Positions 42,866 to 51,871 of a stretch of DNA of 64,000 nucleotides are shown here, piece by piece. Each line of letters opens with the position of its first letter. Positions within the stretch are counted from its first letter, which is position 1. The DNA is from Oceanirhabdus sp. W0125-5 (GTDB lineage Bacteria > Bacillota > Clostridia > Clostridiales > Clostridiaceae). Both the position numbers and the translations under genes were made by a program. The notes beneath the pieces were generated by a model. The model saw only the letters and a list, made by a program, of their open reading frames with translations. It searched no databases and had not been told where the DNA came from. Location of the stretch: positions 2,080,001 through 2,144,000 of the forward strand of contig NZ_CP115913.1 in assembly GCF_027938815.1 (NCBI RefSeq), written 5' to 3'.

Positions 42866-44317
42866 ATGAAAAAAATTCTTAGCTATATGCTAGCATTTGC
42901 TATGTTAGTGGGCTTATTTGCTACAGGAGCAGGCATTACAGTAGCAAATGCAGAAGAAAATGTTAAATCTTATTCTGTAGTATTTAATGAAAACAGCATA
43001 CCAGATGGATTCCAGGAGCAGTTAGCTGCATATGGAGCTGAAATTGTTAATGAAATACCAGAAATAGGTTATGTTCAAATTAAAGGTAACTCTAATGTTG
43101 TAGAGCTTGTCAAAGGGTTAGGCAATGTACAAGCTATAACACCTATAGTTACTTGGGCTCTTCCAAAAACTGAAAGAATTGAATTAAATGAAGAGTTAAA
43201 CGAAGAAGCTAGTAACAGTGATGAAGTATATTGGTGGCATAGACAATGGGATATCAAAAGAATTACTGAAAATGGTAAAAGCTATGAAATGGGAACAGGT
43301 TCTCATGACGTAGTAGTAGGTATTATAGATACAGGTATTGATAGAGATCATCCAGATTTAGTTGGAAACTTATTACCAGGTTCAAAGAACTTCGTACCAG
43401 CTGGTGGATTTGCAGGGCAAGAACCTTATGAAACTGGTGATGAAGGTGCATTTGATGATTTACATGGTCATGGAAGTCACGTGGCTGGTTCAATTGCAGC
43501 AAATGGAGCTATGCTTGGAGTAGCACCTGATACAGGTATACGTTCTTATCGTGTATTTGGAACAGGCTCAGCAGAATCTTCTTGGATTATAGATGCAATG
43601 GTAGCTGCTGCAAATGATAATGTTGATGTTTTATCTATGAGTTTAGGTGGATTTGATATTTTAGGTCAGATTTTCTATATTGATCCTGAAACTGGAATTA
43701 AAGAAAAACTTGGTGACGATATTGCTGACTACATTGCTTATAAGAGAGCAGTTCAATATGTACAAAGCAAAGGTGTTTTAATTGTTGTTGCTTCAGGAAA
43801 TGATGGAATCAACTGTACAAATAGAAAAGAAATGACTGAATTCTTAAATGCTGAATATGGTGGAGATGGTACTTTCTTTGTTGGAGCTAGCTTTAATGCA
43901 CCAGCACAATATCCAAATGTTGTTACAGTATCAGCTACAGGTCAGAACGATGAACTTGCAGTATATTCAAATTATGGACCTGGATTTATTGATATCGCTG
44001 CAGTTGGTGGAGACAAAAAAATGTATCTAGAATATTTAAATAATGGTAAATTTGATGAATATTTAGCTAATAAATTATATTATCAAGAATTCTGCTTAAG
44101 TACAGCTGAAGATGGAACTTATTACTATTCAATAGGTACATCAATGGCATGTCCTAAGGTTTCTGCAGTTGCTGCTTTATTAATTGATAAGTATGGTAAG
44201 ATGGAGCCTAATAAGCTTGCAAGATTATTATACAAAAAAGCTGTAGACCCTGTAAAAGGAAAGAATAGACAATACTTTGGAAATGGTCATTTAAATGCTT
44301 ACAATGCATTAAAATAA
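42866..44317 (+). CDS. secreted S8 subtilisin-like protease
   Basis: 483 residues. Signal peptide (LSYMLAFAMLVGLFATGAG), an I9-like propeptide (about 30-110, YSVVFNENSIPDGF), then the peptidase: catalytic Asp in GIIDTGIDRDHPD (about 151), His in HGHGSHVAGSIA (about 198), oxyanion Asn in VVASGNDG and Ser in IGTSMACPKVSAVAALL (about 428). The order and spacing match subtilases including lantibiotic-leader proteases, but no lanthipeptide genes are near. No sortase motif, so it is secreted. RBS CCGGGGGGT precedes ATG 42866. Confidence 0.92.
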   Translation: MKKILSYMLAFAMLVGLFATGAGITVANAEENVKSYSVVFNENSIPDGFQEQLAAYGAEIVNEIPEIGYVQIKGNSNVVELVKGLGNVQAITPIVTWALPKTERIELNEELNEEASNSDEVYWWHRQWDIKRITENGKSYEMGTGSHDVVVGIIDTGIDRDHPDLVGNLLPGSKNFVPAGGFAGQEPYETGDEGAFDDLHGHGSHVAGSIAANGAMLGVAPDTGIRSYRVFGTGSAESSWIIDAMVAAANDNVDVLSMSLGGFDILGQIFYIDPETGIKEKLGDDIADYIAYKRAVQYVQSKGVLIVVASGNDGINCTNRKEMTEFLNAEYGGDGTFFVGASFNAPAQYPNVVTVSATGQNDELAVYSNYGPGFIDIAAVGGDKKMYLEYLNNGKFDEYLANKLYYQEFCLSTAEDGTYYYSIGTSMACPKVSAVAALLIDKYGKMEPNKLARLLYKKAVDPVKGKNRQYFGNGHLNAYNALK

Positions 44318-44340
44318 TCAAATATAATTTAATTTTCGAG

Positions 44341-44374
44341 AAGAGTCAAAGCTTAATGCTTTGACTCTTTTTTT
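44341..44374 (+). terminator. terminator of subtilase gene
   Basis: AAGAGTCAAAGC / GCTTTGACTCTT, 12-bp perfect stem with 5-nt loop, followed by TTTTT. Confidence 0.93.
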
Positions 44375-44511
44375 ATTTATTTAGTTTGTCGAAATTTTTC
44401 ATTAGGAAAGCTAATTATTAGATTGCTTAGTGCTGTTGGTATAGGTTATAATTCTTATGTTAACCAAAATTACATATAAACATAAGGGTTTTTGATTTGA
44501 GGAGGGGAAGA

Positions 44512-45879
44512 GTGAAAAGGAGCAAGGTAGTAAAAGACGTATTTAAATTAGCCATGCCAGCAGTTTTAGAGATGACATTATATACACTAGTTTGGGTGCT
44601 TGATACCATGATGGTAGGAAAGTATGGTGGAAAGATAACTGTTTCTGCTGTAAGTCTAAGTTCAGAAATAATGTATACTTTTATTAATATTTTAGTTGCT
44701 ATAGGAATTTCTGTAGGAGTAACATCATTGGTTGCAAGAAGAGTCGGAGCAAAAAAGTTTAAGGAAGCAGAAGAGTATGCTTCTTTAAGTGTAGTGGCTA
44801 CAGCAATTATAGCTATAATTTTATCAAGTATATTTTTTATTTTCCCAAGAGAAATTTTATCTTTATTTAAAGCTAAGGGACAAACCTTGGAACTTGGTAT
44901 CAAATATATGAAAATATGTTCAATTGGATTATTCTTTAACATGAATTTATCAACTTTAAATGGTATTTTAAGAGGTATAGGAAATACAATAATACCTTTT
45001 GTAACTGCATCCATTGTAGTAATTGTAAATCTTACACTAGATTATTCTATGATTTTTGGTAAATTTGGTTTCCCTGAATTGGGTGTAGAGGGAGCTGCAT
45101 TAGCTACGTCTATTGCGCATTTTGTAGGATTCTTATTTGCAGCTTATTATATTAAAGTCCATTCTAAAATTAAGCCTAGAGTAAAATATATTCTTTCTAT
45201 GAATGGTAGAAAGCTTTGGGATCTAATTCGATTATCAGTTCCTTCAGGAATGCAGGAAGGGGCTTTTAGTATATGTAGACTAGTAAATGCAGGAATGATA
45301 ATGACTTTAGGTGAAGTTGCTTTTTCAGCAAATCAAATAACAACAACTTTAGAATCTCTTTCATTTATGCCAGGATGGGGATTTGCAGTAGCTGCAACAT
45401 CTTTAGTTGGACATAAAGTAGGACAGAAGGATTATGAAGGTGCAAAGGAATATGCCAGTGCTTCAATAATATTAGGCTCTCTTATTATGTTAATATGTGG
45501 AGTGCTATTTTTACTATTTCCTAAACAGATTGTATCACCTTTTATAAAGAGCTCAGAAACTGAGGTTATAAGATTAGGAGCATTATGTCTTATGATAGCT
45601 TCAATAGAGCAAGTACCTATGGCAATATCTATGATTATAGGTGGAACTTTAAAAGGAATGGGTGATACAAAAAGACCATTTTTTGTTTCGTTATTTTCTA
45701 ATTGGGTAATTAGATTTCCACTTATGTACTATTTTATATATGTTAAGAAATTTCCAGTTACTGCTGTTTGGTGGATTACAGCCATACAATGGGGAATTGA
45801 CGCTATATTAATCTATCTATTATATAAACACAAGTTTGCTAAGTTACTATCAAAAAAGTGGACAAAAAATGCATATTAG
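44512..45879 (+). CDS. MATE family efflux transporter
   Basis: 455 residues, twelve predicted TM segments. Family signatures: PAVLEMTLYTLVWVLDTMMVGKYGG (as short LDTMMVGKYGG), LNGILRGIGNT in the first half, the symmetric MIIGGTLKGMGDTKRP in the second. Exports cationic or other drugs using Na+ or H+ gradients (NorM/DinF-like). Start GTG 44512 has GGAGGGG 5 bases upstream; the TTG at 44497 is upstream of the RBS. Monocistronic. Confidence 0.92.
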   Translation: MKRSKVVKDVFKLAMPAVLEMTLYTLVWVLDTMMVGKYGGKITVSAVSLSSEIMYTFINILVAIGISVGVTSLVARRVGAKKFKEAEEYASLSVVATAIIAIILSSIFFIFPREILSLFKAKGQTLELGIKYMKICSIGLFFNMNLSTLNGILRGIGNTIIPFVTASIVVIVNLTLDYSMIFGKFGFPELGVEGAALATSIAHFVGFLFAAYYIKVHSKIKPRVKYILSMNGRKLWDLIRLSVPSGMQEGAFSICRLVNAGMIMTLGEVAFSANQITTTLESLSFMPGWGFAVAATSLVGHKVGQKDYEGAKEYASASIILGSLIMLICGVLFLLFPKQIVSPFIKSSETEVIRLGALCLMIASIEQVPMAISMIIGGTLKGMGDTKRPFFVSLFSNWVIRFPLMYYFIYVKKFPVTAVWWITAIQWGIDAILIYLLYKHKFAKLLSKKWTKNAY

Positions 45880-45913
45880 ATTAGAATAAATAAAAATATT
45901 ATAAGTTAAATTT

Positions 45914-45955
45914 AAAGCTATTAAAATGCGTATAAGCATTTTAATAGCTTTTTTA
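45914..45955 (+). terminator. terminator of MATE gene
   Basis: AGCTATTAAAATGC / GCATTTTAATAGCT, 14-bp stem, followed by TTTTT. Confidence 0.9.
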
Positions 45956-46055
45956 GTTATTAATTAAACAGATAATCAAATTTAAAATGCTGGTAAATTA
46001 ATACATTTTCTAGAATATACTTTAATTAGAAAGATAATAAGGAGAAGCTGATTAC

Positions 46056-48392
46056 ATGATAAAAAGATTAGTTTCAATTATTTTAATTGTATGCCACATA
46101 GTAATACTTTCAAGTGGATGTGGTAGTAAAAAACCACAAGAATCAGGTAAAAACTCAAAAAAGGTTGAAGAGGTTTTTGAAGAGCCAATTAAGAAAATGG
46201 TAACACCAGATAAGCTGATTGCTGCTAAAGATGAGATTAGTATTGAATTTTCTGGATATGATATTGACAAGGAAGAAGAGGTTGTTATTCAAGAAGTTCA
46301 GCCAAAGCCTTTTCAAATAGAAGAAGAGTTAAAAGAGGAACTTATGATTACTGCTTATGATTTTGAGGTTGTAAATAAATCTGAATTTATTGATCTTATT
46401 GAAATTTCAATACCATATGATGAGAATTTTATTGAGGAAGGTAAAGAAGAAAACTGCGTAAGCGCCATGTACTACAACGAAAATTCCAAAGAGTGGCAAC
46501 CAGTCGTGTACACAGTGGATACAGAAAATAATCTAGTTAAGATTATAACTGATCATCTTTCAACCTATGGTGCATTTGTTGTAAAAAGGGAGAATAGTAG
46601 AGCTGCTAAAATTGTTAAATTAAACACCTGGCATATGCCTGAATCTAATGGAAATGCCTTTAAGATTGTTAATGAATGTTTAGAAAATCAGATGACACCA
46701 GGGGAAAAAGCTTTAGAAATGGGAACAAGTTGGGTAGGGGACTGGCTTGGTATTAGTGGAGGAATGCATACTGTAATAACAAATACAGTTTACACAACAG
46801 AGTTTTTAGATAATTTAGGTGGTGCAATGACAAATATTGGACTTGCGGCAGCTATTGCACAAGCAGCTGTTGATTTTCAAAAAGGTGATGACGTTGCATT
46901 AAAAGGAAATTTAACAAAGAACTTAAGTTATTTCTCTATAGGAAAATGGGGTTCAGGAGCCTTGCAGTTATCCTTTGTAGGAGTATATGCAATTGATTAT
47001 TCAATTAATAAATTTGGTACTGCTGCATGGGAAGGAAGGAAAGCTGATTATGAAGCAGGCTATAAGCTATATTATGAGAAATATAACAAACGTAGTGCAA
47101 AAGAGTGGTATAAAAAATTTTATTGGATATGGCAAGATAATAAAGATGCAAAAGATCCTAATTTAGTGAGTAGATTGATTAATGAAGAAATTGATAATTA
47201 TTGTAATGCATTCTGGAAAATTGATTATGAAGAAATGTGGGCAATAATGGAGGAAGTAAATACAAAAGCTAATGAAATCACTCAACAAATTAAAGATGAG
47301 ATATCACTTGAGTATAAAAAGGAGCTAATTAAAGTATTGCAGAAGCCTGTGTTTGATCGATTAGAACAAAAAATTACCGAACACTTAAAAAAGGAATATC
47401 TAAAAGAAAAATCAGCGCTAGCAAGAATGCTAAATCAAGTAGTAACTTTTGAGTATAAGGAAGATATTAAAGAAAATGAAAAATCTAAATATAATGGATA
47501 TACAGTTCGATTTGCACCACTAAATGAAAAGGCGGATCCTAAAAACTGGACAGGAAAAGTAAATGAACAAGGAATGGTTAAAGCTAAATTTACTGTCTTA
47601 GGACATATGCAGTGTGGTTCACCAAATACACTTGAATTTTATAAGCCTGGGGATAAACCTGATATAGATAAACCAGAGAAGGTTGTGGAGTTTAAATTAG
47701 ATATACCAAAGACAACTATAACTGAAAAAGAGTCAAAAGAACAAGAAGGATTTAATAATTTTTATCTGTTTTCTGGTGAAAAGATACCAAAAGACAAAAT
47801 CGGATATGCTCCATATTTCTTATTAAATGAACTTAGGATAGAAGCACCGGATGAGGGATTTGGTTTTATTCAGTATCAAAGTGGAACTTATGAATTCAGA
47901 GAATTACATTCTATTTATGGAGAGCAAGAAGTCGTTATAGATTATTTTAATCTTGATGCAGAATTATATCTAACTGATGATGGAGAAAATGAGGAACTCT
48001 TATGGTACGAAGGAGAAGGGAATTTTGAGTATAAGTATACTATCACATATAAAAAGCATGAAGTAGAGGATATTATTGAACTAGTAGACGCACCAGAATG
48101 GCATGTGGGAAGTGATAAGGTTCCCAAAGTTGTTGGACAACGTAATCTTACTATTAGTGTAACTGAAGTTCATACAGTAGAAGGACCACTTCAAATTATG
48201 CGTTCTTATGATGATATTAATGGTAAACCAGCAGTAGAATTCTTCTTTGATGGAAAGAAAAATATAGAGATAACAACAGTAACTACTTCAGATGATCCTG
48301 AGTATCAAAAGAAAACAGAAGTAAAGAACATTGATGATGAGGATCTGTATTACGGTATGTCTGTATTTACTATAATTGAGTTAGAAGAATAA
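46056..48392 (+). CDS. large lipoprotein of unknown function
   Basis: 778 residues. Signal peptide MIKRLVSIILIVCHIVILSSG and lipobox LSSGC give an outer-face lipoprotein. Residues 40-190 resemble a ZU5/autoproteolytic-type beta domain (EISIPYD, MYYNENSKEWQPV, ITDHLSTYGAFVV). The middle (about 205-470) is alpha-helical and includes glycine/alanine-rich stretches (NIGLAAAIAQAAVDF) and long charged helices. The C-terminal 250 residues are beta-rich. I do not recognise the family overall. RBS AAGGAG precedes ATG 46056. Monocistronic; nothing nearby hints at its role. Confidence 0.7.
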   Translation: MIKRLVSIILIVCHIVILSSGCGSKKPQESGKNSKKVEEVFEEPIKKMVTPDKLIAAKDEISIEFSGYDIDKEEEVVIQEVQPKPFQIEEELKEELMITAYDFEVVNKSEFIDLIEISIPYDENFIEEGKEENCVSAMYYNENSKEWQPVVYTVDTENNLVKIITDHLSTYGAFVVKRENSRAAKIVKLNTWHMPESNGNAFKIVNECLENQMTPGEKALEMGTSWVGDWLGISGGMHTVITNTVYTTEFLDNLGGAMTNIGLAAAIAQAAVDFQKGDDVALKGNLTKNLSYFSIGKWGSGALQLSFVGVYAIDYSINKFGTAAWEGRKADYEAGYKLYYEKYNKRSAKEWYKKFYWIWQDNKDAKDPNLVSRLINEEIDNYCNAFWKIDYEEMWAIMEEVNTKANEITQQIKDEISLEYKKELIKVLQKPVFDRLEQKITEHLKKEYLKEKSALARMLNQVVTFEYKEDIKENEKSKYNGYTVRFAPLNEKADPKNWTGKVNEQGMVKAKFTVLGHMQCGSPNTLEFYKPGDKPDIDKPEKVVEFKLDIPKTTITEKESKEQEGFNNFYLFSGEKIPKDKIGYAPYFLLNELRIEAPDEGFGFIQYQSGTYEFRELHSIYGEQEVVIDYFNLDAELYLTDDGENEELLWYEGEGNFEYKYTITYKKHEVEDIIELVDAPEWHVGSDKVPKVVGQRNLTISVTEVHTVEGPLQIMRSYDDINGKPAVEFFFDGKKNIEITTVTTSDDPEYQKKTEVKNIDDEDLYYGMSVFTIIELEE

Positions 48393-48553
48393 AGTAAGTA
48401 CTTAAGGGTCGAGGTTAATATCCTTGTCCCTTAGTATTTCTTATTGAGTAATATAAATATATTTAAAATTTAATTATTGACCAAGGTATTAATACTAAAT
48501 GATAAATGATTGGAATATACATTATAGAGAAATTGAAATATGAGAGGTAGTTT

Positions 48554-49000
48554 ATGAATAACACTTCAGAATTAAAGGATAGAATTCAAAAGCATAACAT
48601 CAGAATTGATTATTATCGTACGTTATTTTTTATGACTCCTTTTATTGGGGATAAGATGTATTACTTAAGGTTAATAGAAGAACATCTATTAAAAGTGGAT
48701 GAATTATTTGCGGAATGTTATAGAGAGATTGATGAAATAAATAGGAAGCGATTTAATGGAAGAGAAGTTGAAAGGGAATTTACAAGAGAAGAGTTAAAAC
48801 AATATAACGGTGAAAATGGAAAAGATGCTTATATCGCTGTAAATGGTGTAGTTTATGACGTAACCTATGAATCACAATGGGGTGGAGGAACTCATTTTGG
48901 GGTGGTTTCAGGAACAGATGGAACTGAGGAATTTAATCAATGTCATGGAGGGGAAGAGATATTAGTAAAGATGAAAGCAATAGGGAAACTAATAGATTGA
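48554..49000 (+). CDS. cytochrome b5-like heme/steroid-binding domain protein
   Basis: 148 residues. The N-terminal 70 are a helical region (RLIEEHLLKVDELFAECY); the C-terminal 75 form a cytochrome-b5-like domain: FTREELKQYNGENGKDAYIAVNGVVYDVT (as FTREELKQYNG and VNGVVYDVT), then GTHFGVVSGTDGTEEFNQCHG. The expected axial-histidine pair is replaced or shifted: one His in GGGTHFG and one in NQCHGG. Many clostridial b5-like proteins bind heme or other ligands in a non-canonical way. Its TGA stop overlaps the hydrogenase small subunit start (TTGA), so the pair is translationally coupled, which suggests an electron-transfer or assembly role for the hydrogenase. Confidence 0.82.
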   Translation: MNNTSELKDRIQKHNIRIDYYRTLFFMTPFIGDKMYYLRLIEEHLLKVDELFAECYREIDEINRKRFNGREVEREFTREELKQYNGENGKDAYIAVNGVVYDVTYESQWGGGTHFGVVSGTDGTEEFNQCHGGEEILVKMKAIGKLID

Positions 49001-49854
49001 TAGAACAGTGTCCAGTTATCAATACAAAAAATCGAATGGCAAGAACAATGATGGATCTGGTGTTGGAAAAAAAGAATAAAAAAATTAATCTCATCTGGTT
49101 AGAAACATGCGGATGTTCAGGAAATATTATATCTTTATTAAATGCAGATAATCCAGATGTGGTTTACTTTTTAAAAGAAATGGTAAACTTGCGATACAGC
49201 AACAGCTTGATGGCAGCTGAAGGTGAATTTGCCTATGAACAGTTTTTAAAAACACTAGAAACTGAGTTTATATTAGTAGTTGAAGGAGCAATTTCTACTA
49301 AGGAACAGGGGCTTTATAATGTTATTGCAAACTATAATGGAAATCATATAACTGGCATGGAGGCAATAAAAAAAGCAGGAGAGAAAGCTAAACATATTTT
49401 AGCAGTAGGAACCTGCGCCTCATTTGGTGGCATTTCTGCCGCAAGTCCAAATATTGCAGCGTGTAAAAGTGTTAAAGAATTTTTAAATAAAGAAGTTATT
49501 CAACTGCCAGGATGTCCAGGAAATCCTGATTGGATTATTGGAACTATTGCGCATTTGATTCTTTTTGGAAGACCAGAGGTTGATGAAAAGGGAAGACCAA
49601 TTATATTTTATGGTGTAACTATTCATGACCATTGTCCAAGACGGTCCTATTTTGAACAAAGAATTTTTGCTAAAAAGTTGGGAGATGAAGAATGTATGTT
49701 TCGCCTTGGGTGCCGCGGACCAGTAACAAAGACGGATTGTCCTAATAGGAGATGGAATAATACGGATAATTGGCCCATTGGGGTGAATACACCTTGTATC
49801 GGTTGTGCTCAAGAGGGATTCCCAGATAAAATGGAGCCATTTATTCGGTATTAA
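48997..49854 (+). CDS. [NiFe] hydrogenase small subunit
   Basis: 285 residues. Fe-S ligands are all present: ETCGCSGN and VGTCASFGGI with PGCPGNPDW for the proximal cluster, then HDHCPRRSYFE, CMFRLGCRGP and CIGCAQEGFPD for the medial and distal clusters. There is no Tat signal (RRxFLK), so the enzyme is cytosolic, unlike classical periplasmic uptake enzymes. It relays electrons from the NiFe site to a partner. The start is TTG 48997 with AGGGAAA about 9 bases upstream, giving a TTGA overlap with the b5-like gene; the longer frame from 48940 lies inside that gene. Confidence 0.9.
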   Translation: MIEQCPVINTKNRMARTMMDLVLEKKNKKINLIWLETCGCSGNIISLLNADNPDVVYFLKEMVNLRYSNSLMAAEGEFAYEQFLKTLETEFILVVEGAISTKEQGLYNVIANYNGNHITGMEAIKKAGEKAKHILAVGTCASFGGISAASPNIAACKSVKEFLNKEVIQLPGCPGNPDWIIGTIAHLILFGRPEVDEKGRPIIFYGVTIHDHCPRRSYFEQRIFAKKLGDEECMFRLGCRGPVTKTDCPNRRWNNTDNWPIGVNTPCIGCAQEGFPDKMEPFIRY

Positions 49855-49879
49855 TGATTTGAGGGGAGAAATAAGTAAT

Positions 49880-51253
49880 ATGAATAGGAAAATAACCATC
49901 AGTCCAGTTACCAGGATTAGCGGTTTCTTAGAGATTGAAGTGGAAATTTTAAATAGGAAAATCGTAGATGCAAAAAGCAGTGGTATGCTTTTTAGAGGAT
50001 TTGAAGCAATGCTTCAAGGTAGAGATCCTTTAGATGCTATTTATTTCACGCAAAGAATTTGTGGTATTTGTTCCACTGCTCATAGTATGGCATCAAGTTT
50101 TGCTTTAGAAAATGCTTTAAATGTAGCAGCAGATGAGAATGATAATATGATTCGAGATTTTATTCATGGATGTGAGTTTGTACAAAATCATATTCGTCAT
50201 ATTTACCAATATACTTTTCCTGATTTTGTTAAAGGACCAGAAATTCATCCTGTATATGTAGTATCTCACAATGATTTTCGTCTTCCTGAAAAACTGAATA
50301 AAAAAATAGCTCAAGATTATGTCACATCTATTAAATACAGTAGGATGGCTCATGAAATGTTGGCAGAGTTGGGAGGAAAAGTTCCTCATAACCATGGTAT
50401 TTTTGTTGGTGGAGCAACTGTTAATATGGATATCTCAAAATATATGAAAATAAAGTCTATGTTACAAGAGATTAAAGAGTTCGTGGTTAACAATATGATA
50501 GAAGATGTAGAGATTGTGGGGCAGTATTATCCTGAATGTTTTAAGCAAGGAATAGGGCACAAAAACTTGATGAGCTATGGATGTTTTAGTACCTATAAAG
50601 ATTTAGATAGAACTTATGTTACTCCAAAAGTATGGATTAATGGAAAAGAAGAGGTATTTAAGCCAGATAGGATTACAGAACAAATAAATTATTCATGGTA
50701 TCAAGATGGGGAACCGGACCGTATGAAACAAGATGCATACTCTTGGATTAAAGCTCCTAGATACAATGAGAAACCTATGGAAGTAGGTCCATTAGCTAGA
50801 ATGTGGTTAGGTGGATATTATAGAAGAGGAATTTCATTGATGGATAGAACTATAGCAAGAGCCTATGAGGCAAAAAGAATAATTGAAATAATGGAGGTTT
50901 TGTTAGAAAGAATACAGTTGAAAGAAAGCAGTCAAAAAATTTATGAGATTCCAATAAAGGGTGCTGGAGAAGGATTAGTGGATACAACACGAGGAGCATT
51001 AGGGCATTGGGTAAATATAGTGGAGAAGAAACTTGGAAGGTATACAATCATCACACCATCTGGATGGAACTTGTCTCCAATGGATAAAAAGGGCGTAAGA
51101 GGTCCTGTAGAAAAAGCTCTTATTGGAACAGAAATTGCTGATATTAATCATCCAGTTGAGATTGGAAGAATTGTGCGATCCTTTGACCCATGTGTATCTT
51201 GTGCAACCCATGTAAGAGGCGAATATAACGCAGTAGAGATGATAATTGGGTGA
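49880..51253 (+). CDS. [NiFe] hydrogenase large subunit
   Basis: 457 residues. The two Ni-binding motifs are seen: RICGICSTAHS (about residues 59-69) and DPCVSCATH near the C-terminus. A 13-residue tail follows the final His (VRGEYNAVEMIIG), the extension normally removed by a HybD-type protease, which is the next gene. It catalyses H2 oxidation or proton reduction with the small subunit. Start ATG 49880 has GAGGGGAG 11 bases upstream; longer frames overlap the small subunit gene. Confidence 0.93.
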   Translation: MNRKITISPVTRISGFLEIEVEILNRKIVDAKSSGMLFRGFEAMLQGRDPLDAIYFTQRICGICSTAHSMASSFALENALNVAADENDNMIRDFIHGCEFVQNHIRHIYQYTFPDFVKGPEIHPVYVVSHNDFRLPEKLNKKIAQDYVTSIKYSRMAHEMLAELGGKVPHNHGIFVGGATVNMDISKYMKIKSMLQEIKEFVVNNMIEDVEIVGQYYPECFKQGIGHKNLMSYGCFSTYKDLDRTYVTPKVWINGKEEVFKPDRITEQINYSWYQDGEPDRMKQDAYSWIKAPRYNEKPMEVGPLARMWLGGYYRRGISLMDRTIARAYEAKRIIEIMEVLLERIQLKESSQKIYEIPIKGAGEGLVDTTRGALGHWVNIVEKKLGRYTIITPSGWNLSPMDKKGVRGPVEKALIGTEIADINHPVEIGRIVRSFDPCVSCATHVRGEYNAVEMIIG

Positions 51254-51711
51254 TGAAGAAAAAATTATTTGCAATAGGGAATCCAATTATGATGGATGAT
51301 GGAATTGGAATAGTTGTTGCAGAAGAGATACAAGATTGGCTATCAGAAAGAGATATTGAAGTTATTATTGGGGAAACAGATGCTGACTATTGTATGAGTT
51401 TCATTAAAAAAGATGACTTTATTCTTATTATTGATGCTACCTATTTAAATATTAGGCCAGGATGTGTTACAACTTGTCCAATACGTGAATTGAATAATGA
51501 TTATAAGAGTGTATATTCTCAACATGAAATGAGTTTATTAAAAGGATTAACTATGTATGGAAAGAAGGTAAATGGTTATTTTATTGGGATAGAGATTGAA
51601 AAAATTCAGTTCGGGTGCCAATTGAGTGAAAATTTAAGTGGTGAATTACAAAGTATTTGTGAAAAAGTTAAAGGGGAAATTCAGAAAATATTTAATGAGT
51701 CAAATAATTAA
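51253..51711 (+). CDS. hybD: hydrogenase maturation protease
   Basis: 152 residues, HyaD/HybD family. The N-terminal GNPIMMDDGIG provides one Ni-sensing residue, the IIDATYLN strand a second, and SQHEMSLL the conserved His. The enzyme cleaves the C-terminal extension of the large subunit after nickel insertion. It overlaps the large subunit stop by one base (TGATG), so all four genes from 48554 form an operon. No hyp accessory genes are in the window; they must be elsewhere. Confidence 0.9.
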   Translation: MKKKLFAIGNPIMMDDGIGIVVAEEIQDWLSERDIEVIIGETDADYCMSFIKKDDFILIIDATYLNIRPGCVTTCPIRELNNDYKSVYSQHEMSLLKGLTMYGKKVNGYFIGIEIEKIQFGCQLSENLSGELQSICEKVKGEIQKIFNESNN

Positions 51712-51871
51712 GAAATTAATTTTATTAATCAATTCCTTATGTTAAAATATTTTGCCCTTATAATAGTTTAGAGTGATACTAGAAGTAACATGAATAATAA
51801 AGAAACATTAAATAGATATTGAATATAATTATATTATAATTTAAAAATATTTATTTACAGGGAGGCAAAAT

